A stretch of 12,442 nt of DNA from Candidatus Thorarchaeota archaeon (GCA_004524595.1 SDOA01000117.1:1-12442); one strand, 5' to 3'. Positions 1-7,221 are shown, counted from the stretch's first letter. A program made the numbers and translations. Notes: generated by a model not told the origin, from the sequence alone.

Positions 1-486
1 GTTGTAATCATAATTGACACGATTTCCAGAGATGTCCTCTAACATGTCCATTACCACTTCTCGATCTCGCCATGCGTACATGAAGGCAGTATCAAAACCA
101 ACTTCGTGAAATGCAACGCCTAACCAGAGAAGATGAGAATGAATTCTCTCAAGCTCCCATATAATGGTCCTCAGGAATTTAGCTCGCTCAGGAATCTCGA
201 TTTCAGCTGCAAATTCCACAGCCTGAGCATAGTTGCCATTGTGAGTTGCTGAGCAAATGCCACATATTCTTGCCATAAGGTAAAGATTCTGCAAATGCGT
301 GTTTCCTTCTGCAATCTTTTCAATTCCTCTATGGTTATATCCGATGTTTACTTCGGCATCAACGATCTTCTCACCCTCAATCGTGAGTTTGAACATTCCA
401 GGCTCCTTTAGTGCGGGATGTTGTGGCCCGATTGGTATTGATATACGCGGAGGTGTTACAACTCTCCTCTCTTTGCTCTCTGTCAT
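1..486 (-). CDS. [NiFe]-hydrogenase large subunit, group 4 / NuoD-like (N-terminal part, runs off left edge)
   Basis: The visible 162 residues are the N-terminal part of the catalytic large subunit shared by membrane energy-converting hydrogenases and complex I (NuoD/49-kDa). IGPQHPALKEPG (residues 19-30) and IGYNHRGIEKIAEG (48-61) are the family's conserved opening. ARICGICSATH (72-82) is the L1 motif of true [NiFe] hydrogenases: C75 and C78 would bind the nickel-iron centre, and complex I NuoD proteins have lost them. This argues for H2 production or uptake coupled to ion pumping at the membrane, with ferredoxin the likely partner by family analogy. The C-terminal L2 cysteine pair lies outside the window, so activity cannot be confirmed. 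The ATG at 486 directly follows the NuoC-like stop and has a strong SD (GGAGGA) about 7 nt upstream. It is the fourth gene of the operon. A cysteine-retaining dehydrogenase-like relative is a less likely alternative. Confidence 0.88.
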   Translation of the reverse strand, partial: MTESKERRVVTPPRISIPIGPQHPALKEPGMFKLTIEGEKIVDAEVNIGYNHRGIEKIAEGNTHLQNLYLMARICGICSATHNGNYAQAVEFAAEIEIPERAKFLRTIIWELERIHSHLLWLGVAFHEVGFDTAFMYAWRDREVVMDMLEDISGNRVNYDYN

Positions 487-1056
487 CTAAAGTTCCTCCA
501 AAGGTTTTGCACCCAAGGTTTTCGATCTCGTCATAAGCCCCCGTGGATCAGCCCAGTCTTTACGCATTGGATATTCGTCTTTTGGCCAATTCTCTGGTAG
601 TTCAATTCGTCGAACATTAGGATGACCAAGTGGAACAACACCATAGAGTTCACGTAGCTCATTTTCCACAAATTCAGCAGCTGGTACAATGTCAGTGATT
701 GAAGGATATTCTGGGTTAGACCTAGGAACATTGACTCGAAAACTAATGCCAATTTTCTTATCTGTCAAGAAGAAATGATAAACAGCCTGTAGGTCATCTC
801 CGAGGTCTCGGCCAGACAAAGTTGAGAATTGCCACATATCATAAGTATTTTGCATATAGATGATGACTTCTCGAAGAGTTTCAGGCTTTACCTGAATGAA
901 GACCCTTCGTTTTTGTTTGTGAACATATGAGCCCTCTTTAACTATATCATCACCAAGATCAGATAATATCTCGTCGAACAGAGCATATTCTTTCTCATAG
1001 CCACCATCTCGTGGAGCTTCATGATGCTCGCTGATTATTTCATTGCTTCCACTCAT
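487..1056 (-). CDS. NuoC-like / hydrogenase 30-kDa-type subunit
   Basis: This 189-residue protein belongs to the NuoC/30-kDa family, a peripheral-arm subunit that packs against the large subunit of complex I and group 4 hydrogenases. The family signature is clear: FVENELRELYGV followed by GHPNVRRIELPENWP (about 129-157) and then YPMRKD (162-167). The first 25 residues are a charged extension, and the core fold begins near residue 26. The length is normal for a stand-alone subunit; in some hydrogenases and complexes it is fused to the large subunit, but here it is separate. The ATG overlaps the upstream NuoB-like stop in an ATGA, suggesting translational coupling. An SD (GGAGGT) lies about 12 nt upstream, inside the preceding gene. 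The stop is immediately followed by the large-subunit ATG. It has no catalytic residues of its own. Confidence 0.9.
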   Translation of the reverse strand: MSGSNEIISEHHEAPRDGGYEKEYALFDEILSDLGDDIVKEGSYVHKQKRRVFIQVKPETLREVIIYMQNTYDMWQFSTLSGRDLGDDLQAVYHFFLTDKKIGISFRVNVPRSNPEYPSITDIVPAAEFVENELRELYGVVPLGHPNVRRIELPENWPKDEYPMRKDWADPRGLMTRSKTLGAKPLEEL

Positions 1057-1541
1057 ACCTCAACTACCTCCTCTTGTTTATTTGATACTGCTGCAATTTC
1101 TTCATTCAATGCGTCTGATAGCACTTCAAGCAACTTGTATGCTCCATAAGTAATAGCAGAAGGTTTTGGAGGACAACCTGGGATATATGCAGTCACAGGT
1201 ATTGCTTGATCGACTCCACCTAATACGTTGTATCCACCACGAAATACACCACCACTGCATGCGCAAGAGCCCACAGCTACGACAAATTTTGGCTCAGCCA
1301 TCTGTTCGTAGATTTTTTGCAGCCGTGGTTTGATTTGCTCAGTCACAGGACCAGTACAGAGCATAATATCTGCATGCCTGGGACTGCCTACAAGTTTCAC
1401 ACCAAACCTTTCGAGGTCTATTCTTGGCATTAGCGCAGCAATAATCTCAATATCGCAGCCATTACAGCTGCCTGAGTTAAAGTGAAAAACATAAGGTGAT
1501 TTTACACGTGCCTTGTTTATGAGTCGCTTAAGAAAACCCAT
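1053..1541 (-). CDS. NuoB-like / [NiFe]-hydrogenase small subunit (electron-transfer [4Fe-4S] protein)
   Basis: This 162-residue subunit carries the proximal [4Fe-4S] cluster (N2 in complex I) that passes electrons to or from the large subunit. Ligand cysteines are visible: C26 and C29 in GSCNGCDIEI, C93 in VGSCACSGGVF and C123 in IPGCPPKP. The CxxC spacing with CNGCDIE is the form found in Ech/Mbh-type group 4 hydrogenases; complex I NuoB has adjacent cysteines (CC) at this place. This agrees with the hydrogenase-type motif in the large subunit. A TTG at 1544 lies one codon upstream, but the ATG at 1541 is preferred because AGGAG (1550-1554) sits 8 nt before it. The stop overlaps the NuoC-like start by 4 nt, and 11 nt separate this gene from the NuoA-like stop. 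The C-terminus is a glutamate-rich tail. Confidence 0.92.
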   Translation of the reverse strand: MGFLKRLINKARVKSPYVFHFNSGSCNGCDIEIIAALMPRIDLERFGVKLVGSPRHADIMLCTGPVTEQIKPRLQKIYEQMAEPKFVVAVGSCACSGGVFRGGYNVLGGVDQAIPVTAYIPGCPPKPSAITYGAYKLLEVLSDALNEEIAAVSNKQEEVVEV

Positions 1542-1552
1542 CAAATCATCTC

Positions 1553-1933
1553 CTATTCATTCTGAGGACTGACTGATACATATGCAGCAGCCACCAATGT
1601 CATGACCAAATACACAATAACAATGATGCTTGGATTTGCCCAAGAAAGAAACAGCATAAACCCTACAATATCAAAGAGCATGAAGTACAGAGCATAGTTG
1701 AACAATTCAAGATTGAACTGCACCTTTCCTCCAAGAAATGCCGGTTCACCGCACGCATATGACTCTACAGCCCCACCCGTAAGTCGTGCCTCTGGTGCTA
1801 CCTGTCGGCCAATGTACAGAATAACAGCTGCAAAGAGGAGGCTCAATACAATTACAAGAGTAAAACCGCTCACCAAATCCAAGCTAATCACCTGCACGTC
1901 TATTGCCTTTAAAGGGGTAGGTCTTTCCAACAT
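1553..1933 (-). CDS. nuoA: NuoA-like membrane subunit (ND3 family)
   Basis: This 126-residue integral membrane protein is of the NuoA/ND3 type. Three hydrophobic helices are predicted at about 20-42, 77-97 and 101-122. The TM1-TM2 loop holds ESYACGEPAF, matching the family's YECG...P loop (C61 equals the loop cysteine). TM2 reads ALYFMLFDIVGF: the conserved aspartate (D88) is present, but the following conserved glutamate of bacterial NuoA (pattern DxE) is replaced by V90. In complex I this subunit sits at the junction between peripheral arm and membrane arm, near the proton-path entrance. It is the first gene of the NuoA-B-C-D-like block. The ATG at 1933 has only a weak SD-like AAGGAT 4 nt upstream. 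A NuoA subunit beside a cysteine-retaining large subunit is unusual; see findings. Confidence 0.88.
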   Translation of the reverse strand: MLERPTPLKAIDVQVISLDLVSGFTLVIVLSLLFAAVILYIGRQVAPEARLTGGAVESYACGEPAFLGGKVQFNLELFNYALYFMLFDIVGFMLFLSWANPSIIVIVYLVMTLVAAAYVSVSPQNE

Positions 1934-1978
1934 TAATATCCTTGATGGTAGGGAATCCTATTAGAGAATACCGTGAGT

Positions 1979-1990
1979 ACTTTTTATGTT
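1979..1990 (-). promoter_or_regulatory. Possible TATA box upstream of the nuoA-like gene
   Basis: On the minus strand an ACATAAAAAGTA element lies about 46-57 nt upstream of the nuoA ATG, inside the 72-nt gap after the activator gene. Its position would allow initiation around 1955-1960 with a leader of roughly 25 nt. It may let the hydrogenase operon be transcribed separately from the dehydratase genes, although read-through is equally possible because no hairpin terminator is visible in the gap. This is based on pattern and distance only. Confidence 0.3.
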
Positions 1991-2005
1991 TGAGGATGAG
2001 GAAGT

Positions 2006-2788
2006 TCAGCTATTGAGTCCTTTTAGAGCAATCACTGCTGCACCTAAAGCACCAGTCAATTGCGGTATATCTGGTACCCAGAGATCTGTATCAAGATGTC
2101 TAGAGAGATAGTGTCTGAATGCAGGATTAAGTGCTACACCACCAGTCACACAGACTGGCCGAGCAAAACCAACACGTTTTGAGAGTGAACCAATTTTTGT
2201 TGCCATTGCCGCGTGAATTCCTGCAGCAATATCTGCCGGATTTTCACCTGCACCAATGTGACCTATGACCTCACTCTCAGCAAAGACCGTGCAGGTGCTA
2301 CTGATTGAAGAAGGAGAAGTAGACTGTAATGCCAAAGGACCCAGCTCATCAATCGAAACATCAAGAACTCGAGCCATGACCTCAAGAAATCTACCCGTAC
2401 CAGCAGAACATTTATCATTTAACTCAAAATCCTCAGGCCTTCCATCTGAACCGATACGAATCACCTTGGAATCCTGTCCTCCAACATCAATCAGTAATCG
2501 GATTTCTTTATTTAATGCATGTACTCCAATGCTATGACAGGTGATTTCTGTCACAGATTTCTCTGCGTTTTCAACACGAGTCCTACCATATCCTGTGCTA
2601 ATGATTGGAATTTCTTGCAGATCATGACCACAGAGGGATTCAAGTTTCTCCATAACTTGCTTGACTGCTGACGATGCAGAGGCACCAGTTAAGAGGATAT
2701 GTTTTGCTTTTACTTCAAAGGCATTATTGATGAGAACACCCTTTGTTGTTGTTGATCCTACATCAATGCCAATCCCTAATGCGGTCAC
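2006..2788 (-). CDS. 2-hydroxyacyl-CoA dehydratase activator ATPase (HgdC/BadF/BcrA/D family)
   Basis: This 260-residue ASKHA-fold ATPase has the size and motifs of component A of 2-hydroxyacyl-CoA dehydratases. Members are homodimers that bridge one [4Fe-4S] cluster and use ATP hydrolysis to push a ferredoxin-derived electron at very low potential into the partner dehydratase. Visible features are phosphate-1 motif GIDVGSTTTKG (7-17), TGYGR (65-69), phosphate-2 motif LIDVGGQDSK (99-108), cluster cysteines C127 (NDKCSAGTGRFLE) and C166 (SSTCTVFAESEV), and adenosine motif VTGGVALNP (214-222). The start is GTG at 2788, preceded by TGAGGT 8 nt upstream and an in-frame stop, so no earlier start is possible. 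It follows the HgdB-like gene by 11 nt and is the last gene of the dehydratase operon. A benzoyl-CoA-reductase ATPase subunit or a double-cubane-cluster-protein activator is possible, but one activator with two catalytic genes fits the dehydratase layout best. Confidence 0.93.
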   Translation of the reverse strand: MTALGIGIDVGSTTTKGVLINNAFEVKAKHILLTGASASSAVKQVMEKLESLCGHDLQEIPIISTGYGRTRVENAEKSVTEITCHSIGVHALNKEIRLLIDVGGQDSKVIRIGSDGRPEDFELNDKCSAGTGRFLEVMARVLDVSIDELGPLALQSTSPSSISSTCTVFAESEVIGHIGAGENPADIAAGIHAAMATKIGSLSKRVGFARPVCVTGGVALNPAFRHYLSRHLDTDLWVPDIPQLTGALGAAVIALKGLNS

Positions 2789-2799
2789 AATCTAATACC

Positions 2800-4026
2800 T
2801 CACATGAACATCTCAAGAAGAGCACCAACTCTTGTTTCTATCTGTGCCTCATTGAATACACGAGAATCTACCATGTCACCTTCTATTACGACACCAGGTA
2901 CTCCTGTACGCTCCGATACGATTTCTTTGGAGACAAGCTGACCAAGCGAATATCGTTTACATGATCGTACTGAGAACATGATAAATCCGTCAAGCTTGTA
3001 ATCCTTGATCAACTCACACATTTTATCAATCTTAGCGTTCAAGCCCTTATTGAGATAAACATTCGAGTAAATGCTTACTGCACTGGCAAATAGATCATCG
3101 CCCTCAATACGTCCAGACCATGCATGTGTATAGGTATCAGCAGGAAAGACCACGCCTTGTTTTGCTAATCCGTTGAAGAATTTGAAGATCGAATGCCATG
3201 GAGGTATATTATCCCATAGTAGACGAATTTTTTCGTCACGTATTGCACCGATACCTTCCTTCACTCTATTCTCTACTTCTTCCCAGAGAGTCTGGTAGAA
3301 AGCGATGATTGAATCAGTTCCACGCATAGATACCACAGGTGCCATTGCGAGGAATCTATCAGCACAGTTTAACGGGGAAGGACTTGTCTTACATGCAGCT
3401 AGTGACTTGGTCCAGAGCTCAATTGCTTTACTTGATAGTGATGCAACCTCACGCATCCGTTCATCTGTGAGTGTGGTATTGAATGTTCTACTGAGAAACT
3501 CAACCAGGCGATTCATTCCTTTTCTCACGTACTCTTTATGATGTTCAGGCTGTTCACCATCAATTGGTGGTGTATCAAAAAGGAAAACAGGAGCACCAGT
3601 CTGCTCTGAAATAGTATCATACCATCTAAGGACTGTTCCACAGATATTGTTAGCTGCCAACAATGCTTGAGGGATAGGGAGACCATCCATTGGACTCTCA
3701 TGTGGTCGTTCTACTGAACCGATGCTCGCTCGTGCATATGAACAGAGTTCTTGAGAATATCCAATCTCCTCAGCAAATCCGCATACCTCTGGACCAACCT
3801 TTTGAGAACCTACAACCGCTCCATATTGTTCAGGATAACTGACTCCAACACCCATTGCAACTGGAATCTCAACAGGAAATCCTGAAGTAACCCATGCGAG
3901 CCGCTTTTCATCACTCGCCTGATGGCCTTCGAGCATGTACTGGAACATAATTTGTTGAAGTAAAGAGTTTGATGCAAGTTGGCGATATACTTTCTCTTCC
4001 TTTTTATCATTCGTTATTATAATCAC
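2800..4026 (-). CDS. 2-hydroxyacyl-CoA dehydratase / benzoyl-CoA reductase-like subunit (HgdB/BcrC-like)
   Basis: A 408-residue member of the HGD-D superfamily, the [4Fe-4S] subunits that receive electrons from the activator ATPase and reduce or dehydrate a CoA thioester through a ketyl radical. Three candidate cluster cysteines sit at the family positions: C95 (ELCSYAR), C129 (NNICGTVLRWYD) and C356 (VRSCKRYSLGQ). C82 lies just before C95. The C-terminus, GVPGVVIEGDMVDSRV followed by TRVGALLEMF, is the family's closing signature. An open frame extends upstream to a TTG at 4104, but that stretch overlaps the preceding gene by 74 nt. GTG at 4026, 4 nt after that gene's stop, is preferred; its SD is not obvious and coupling is likely. 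The gene ends 11 nt before the activator. The substrate cannot be read from the sequence. Confidence 0.87.
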   Translation of the reverse strand: MIIITNDKKEEKVYRQLASNSLLQQIMFQYMLEGHQASDEKRLAWVTSGFPVEIPVAMGVGVSYPEQYGAVVGSQKVGPEVCGFAEEIGYSQELCSYARASIGSVERPHESPMDGLPIPQALLAANNICGTVLRWYDTISEQTGAPVFLFDTPPIDGEQPEHHKEYVRKGMNRLVEFLSRTFNTTLTDERMREVASLSSKAIELWTKSLAACKTSPSPLNCADRFLAMAPVVSMRGTDSIIAFYQTLWEEVENRVKEGIGAIRDEKIRLLWDNIPPWHSIFKFFNGLAKQGVVFPADTYTHAWSGRIEGDDLFASAVSIYSNVYLNKGLNAKIDKMCELIKDYKLDGFIMFSVRSCKRYSLGQLVSKEIVSERTGVPGVVIEGDMVDSRVFNEAQIETRVGALLEMFM

Positions 4027-4030
4027 CTCA

Positions 4031-5236
4031 TTATTCAGTGAACGATTCCAAAAAACTCTGAATCCTGACTTCAATTCGAGAACGATCGGAAAAATCGGGG
4101 TCAACAGGGATTCTGACGGTTTTTACTCCAAGTTGAGAACCAATCCTCTCTATTGATGGGGCTTCGAATTGATCAGGGTCACAAAAAGATTGTTCGAAAA
4201 TGATTATACCATCAATTTTGAATGCCTTTAACAAATCATTAAGATATTTCATTCGGTAGGGGAGCCCTTCTTGAGTAGTTTCACCAGGTGCACTTAGAAT
4301 TGATTTCGCCATCTCTACAAATGGATCTCCATTTTCATCTATGGGAGATGTAAAGACGCTCTTGAATCCAAAGGAGAGCAGGTCCGTAACAATCACTCTA
4401 TCACTAACTCCCTGAATTCCATTGATTAGAGAAGCTATGGTTTGAGGATCAACCATACCACCAGCAATGATAATGCGTGGGTAAGTGATACTTTCGAAGT
4501 GGTCAATATTTGTGAAGTCTTTCTCTTTAAGAGCTTTCAAGATTTCTGAAGTTGATTTAGACATACCTCGTGATTTCATTGTTTCCTGTACTGCAGTAGA
4601 AATATCATGGATTTCGGAAGCAACAGAGAGAAGAGGGGCAGAAAGAAATGACTTTACTAGTCTACATACCTCTGAATAAGATATTACTTCAGGATCTATA
4701 ATTCTTGCTCCGTACAAATATTGAGTGTCAAAACGAAAGTCTCGAAGCAAAGTCACAGCTCTTTCATAACTTGTGCTGATGAAGGGTCGGTCAAGGGTCT
4801 TTTCTATTGTCGTACTCAGGATTCTCAATTCTTCTGTTAGGTATTCCAAGGTTGAATCATCATCTGTATATCTAGAAACAGGATATGTCAGACGAAAGAC
4901 TCTATCACTTGGGAATCTGAATTTCCAAATATCTGTTAAATTCTGTAAAGAATCACATGTGTTGCTAGGGAATAATAACGCAATTAGAGTTGGTAGTTGA
5001 TTGTTAGTCCGTTGATTGTATAAATTTCGAATATATGAACAAGCAAAGGTCTGAAGGCTCTCTTCAAACCCACTGATGACCCCAGGGACAGCTCTTACAA
5101 GAGATGGAGTCAAGCCATGTGCAAGAATTAGTTCGAGAGGGGCATGTGGATAGATATAGCCAAAAACCTCCTCTCCTGCTTTTACAAGCTCTTTGAGACC
5201 TGCATCGGATTGTTCAATTACTCCTTCATTGCTCAA
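4031..5236 (-). CDS. 2-hydroxyacyl-CoA dehydratase / benzoyl-CoA reductase-like subunit (HgdA/BcrB-like)
   Basis: A 401-residue protein of the HGD-D superfamily, probable heterodimer partner of the next gene. Near the N-terminus PLELILAHGLTP (33-44) matches the family's P-x-E-L...A-x-G-x-x-P motif. Candidate cluster ligands are C66 (TFACSYIR), C94 (SNTCDSLQNL) and C352 (QSFCDPDQFEAP), and RIEVRIQSFLESF closes the fold. It is clearly diverged from its neighbour, as expected for the alpha subunit. The start at 5236 is TTG, supported by a GGGAG-type SD about 6 nt upstream; the nearby ATG at 5229 is in another frame and stops after three codons. It opens the minus-strand operon (HgdA-, HgdB-, HgdC-like) and is divergent from the first acyl-CoA synthetase. 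A double-cubane-cluster protein is less likely because two different subunits are encoded side by side. Confidence 0.84.
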   Translation of the reverse strand: MSNEGVIEQSDAGLKELVKAGEEVFGYIYPHAPLELILAHGLTPSLVRAVPGVISGFEESLQTFACSYIRNLYNQRTNNQLPTLIALLFPSNTCDSLQNLTDIWKFRFPSDRVFRLTYPVSRYTDDDSTLEYLTEELRILSTTIEKTLDRPFISTSYERAVTLLRDFRFDTQYLYGARIIDPEVISYSEVCRLVKSFLSAPLLSVASEIHDISTAVQETMKSRGMSKSTSEILKALKEKDFTNIDHFESITYPRIIIAGGMVDPQTIASLINGIQGVSDRVIVTDLLSFGFKSVFTSPIDENGDPFVEMAKSILSAPGETTQEGLPYRMKYLNDLLKAFKIDGIIIFEQSFCDPDQFEAPSIERIGSQLGVKTVRIPVDPDFSDRSRIEVRIQSFLESFTE

Positions 5237-5424
5237 TATTTCTCCCTCGAGTATGATACAGTCTTAATGATGATTTACTAACGCGCTACATCTTATTTGT
5301 TCCGCTAAAAAGGAGATTTAGAGTGAGTAGAAGGAAATATGAGCAACGAAAGCTATGTAAAGTATCTATACTTTGAATGAATTTGGTAATGAAAATACCA
5401 AATTTTGAGAAGGAGAGGAAATTT
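5237..5424. promoter_or_regulatory. Divergent promoter region between the dehydratase operon and acyl-CoA synthetase 1
   Basis: This 188-nt AT-rich region must hold the promoters for both divergent units. On the plus strand it has several purine-rich SD-like sites: AAAGGAG at 5309-5315, AAGGAAAT near 5331 and AGGAGAGG at 5411-5418. The last serves the synthetase. Two overlapping mini-frames, 5323-5376 (GTG, 17 codons) and 5339-5380 (ATG, 13 codons), each have an SD-like sequence; it is unknown whether they are translated. On the minus strand only the SD for the TTG at 5236 is convincing, and no single TATA box stands out. Confidence 0.45.
5359..5374. promoter_or_regulatory. Palindrome (7-2-7), possible operator overlapping a TATA-like element
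   Basis: AAAGTAT and ATACTTT form perfect 7-bp arms around a 2-nt centre. The right half contains a TATA-like TCTATACTT, which would place a start of transcription near 5392 and give a leader of about 33 nt with the SD at 5411. A dimeric repressor bound here would block TBP access. No regulator gene is visible in the window. The element is short enough to occur by chance in AT-rich DNA. Confidence 0.35.
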
Positions 5425-7176
5425 ATGAAAGAAGAATTATGGCACAAAAACAGGTGGCCACCAACAGTCAAGAAAACATTGGACTATCCTGATGAACCAC
5501 TATTTGCATTACTTGATAAGATTGCAAAGGAACATCCTGATAGACCATCCACAATATGGAATGGAGTGTCCAAGACGTTCGCAGAAGTTAAGGATCACGC
5601 TGATAGGATTGCTAATTTTCTAATCAGTAGAGGGATAAAGAAGGGAGATAGAGTTGCAATTTTCTTACCGAATCTTCCTCAGTATCCACCAATCTTCTTT
5701 GGAATATTGAAGACTGGTGCTATTGCAGTAACATGTAATCCATCATACACCACTGGTGAGTTGAATTTCCAACTCAAAGACGCAGGAGTCAAGGCTGTAT
5801 TTTGCATGGATGATAAGAGATTCACTCCCACTACATATGAGGCATCTAAAGGCACTGATGTAGAAACTGTGATTGTGTGCAACGTGAAGAGTTTCCTACC
5901 AAAAGCAAAGGCTGTAATTGGTGGACTTATTGGTAAGATACCAAAGAGTCCCTATTATGAAGAGGGTATCACCTTCTTCTATGATAATATTGTGACTGAA
6001 TTCGAACCAAAAACCCCTGATGTTAAGATTAATGCAAAGGATGACTTAGCACTTATTTTATACACAGGCGGGACCACCGGGACACCTAAGGGTGCAATGT
6101 TAACTCATCGAAACCTATATTCAAATGTAATGCAAATTGATGAATGGATCCAGCTGGAACCTCCTGGCGGCGGCACTCCGGAGAAATTGAAACGAGGAGA
6201 AGATATCTACGTGGGTGCACTGCCGTGGTACCACAGCTATGGACTAACACTTACAATGGTTGCTTCGTATCTGATGGGGAGTGCTGTTATCTGTATTCCC
6301 GATCCGCGAGCAGGAAAACCACCGTTATCAGAACTAATGGCTGATATTCAGAAGTACAAGGGTACAGTAATGCACTGTGTACCTGCACTCTATGCAGGAA
6401 TGGTAAACCATCCAAATGTTGGTAAATATGATCTGTCATCAATCAAGGCTTGTGGATCTGGAGCAGCACCGCTCCCTCCAGAACTGGCAAAGAATTTTGA
6501 AGCAGCAACAGGAGCCATTGTGTTTGAAGGATATGGACTGACTGAGACCTCACCTATGACCCACGCAAATCCATCGCTTGTCGATCTTCGTAAGTTTGGC
6601 GCTATTGGAGTACCAATTCCAGATACACATTCTGTCATTGTAGATATGGAATCGGGTGACAAAGTGTTGGCACAGGGTGAAACGGGTGAGATTGCTGTTC
6701 ATGGTCCTCAGGTGTTTAAGGGGTATTGGAACAAACCCGAAGAAACTAAGGCAGTATTTCGAGAAATCAATGGCATGAATTACTTCTTGACAGGAGATAT
6801 AGGTCATATTGATGATGATGGTTTCTTCGTGATCTCAGACAGAAAGAAGGACATGGTGAACGTTGGTGGTCTCAAAGCATACCCACGAGAGATTGAAGAC
6901 ACATTATACGAGCATCCAGCCATAGCGATGGCTGCAGCTATTGGAGTACCACGAGATGATGACACAGGTAATGAATTCGTGAAAGCTTTTGTGGTTCTGA
7001 AAGAGGGACAGACCGCAACCCCTGATGAGATTGTTGAATGGGCAAAGGAAAAATTAGCTGGCTATAAGAGACCTCGCGAGGTCGAAATCGTCGACAAACT
7101 TCCTGTCAGTGCTGCAGGCAAAGTTCTCAGAAGAGAGCTTCGTGCAAAAGAGTTAGAGAAAAGAGGTTTGGCTTAG
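5425..7176 (+). CDS. AMP-forming acyl-CoA synthetase 1 (long/medium-chain fatty acid-CoA ligase type)
   Basis: A 583-residue ANL-superfamily ligase that converts a carboxylic acid, ATP and CoA to acyl-CoA, AMP and PPi, probably in the cytosol. Core motifs are intact: P-loop YTGGTTGTPKG (213-223), VFEGYGLTETSP (366-377), TGDIG with D458, hinge SDRKKDMVNVGG (471-482), and C-terminal catalytic lysine K566 in AAGKVLRR. An in-frame ATG at 5377 would add 16 residues. ATG 5425 is preferred because AGGAGAGG (5411-5418) lies 6 nt upstream and because the downstream paralogue starts at the equivalent point and has exactly the same length. It is divergent from the dehydratase operon and ends at a strong hairpin. 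Chain length or an aromatic substrate cannot be predicted safely; its neighbours suggest fatty or aryl acids feeding the dehydrogenase or the dehydratase/reductase. Confidence 0.93.
   Translation: MKEELWHKNRWPPTVKKTLDYPDEPLFALLDKIAKEHPDRPSTIWNGVSKTFAEVKDHADRIANFLISRGIKKGDRVAIFLPNLPQYPPIFFGILKTGAIAVTCNPSYTTGELNFQLKDAGVKAVFCMDDKRFTPTTYEASKGTDVETVIVCNVKSFLPKAKAVIGGLIGKIPKSPYYEEGITFFYDNIVTEFEPKTPDVKINAKDDLALILYTGGTTGTPKGAMLTHRNLYSNVMQIDEWIQLEPPGGGTPEKLKRGEDIYVGALPWYHSYGLTLTMVASYLMGSAVICIPDPRAGKPPLSELMADIQKYKGTVMHCVPALYAGMVNHPNVGKYDLSSIKACGSGAAPLPPELAKNFEAATGAIVFEGYGLTETSPMTHANPSLVDLRKFGAIGVPIPDTHSVIVDMESGDKVLAQGETGEIAVHGPQVFKGYWNKPEETKAVFREINGMNYFLTGDIGHIDDDGFFVISDRKKDMVNVGGLKAYPREIEDTLYEHPAIAMAAAIGVPRDDDTGNEFVKAFVVLKEGQTATPDEIVEWAKEKLAGYKRPREVEIVDKLPVSAAGKVLRRELRAKELEKRGLA
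6700..6731 (+). repeat. 32-nt block identical in the two synthetase genes (copy 1)
   Basis: This block encodes HGPQVFKGYWN and is identical, wobble positions included, to 8794-8825 in the paralogue. Flanking regions of the two genes differ at many third codon positions. It is part of the coding sequence, not a mobile element. Confidence 0.8.
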
Positions 7177-7186
7177 AATCAGTTAA

Positions 7187-7206
7187 GCGGGAGATCTCTC
7201 TCCCGC
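7187..7206. terminator. Hairpin terminator, probably bidirectional
   Basis: A perfect 8-bp GC-rich stem (GCGGGAGA / TCTCCCGC) with a 4-nt TCTC loop starts 10 nt after the synthetase 1 stop. On the plus strand it is followed by TCCTCATTTATTCT, moderately T-rich, and on the minus strand by TTAACTGATTCT. It lies between the ends of synthetase 1 and the small minus-strand frame at 7222-7425, where a shared terminator would be expected. Archaeal termination depends more on U-tracts than on hairpins, so the mechanism is uncertain; the structure itself is plain. Confidence 0.65.
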
Positions 7207-7221
7207 TCCTCATTTATTCTC

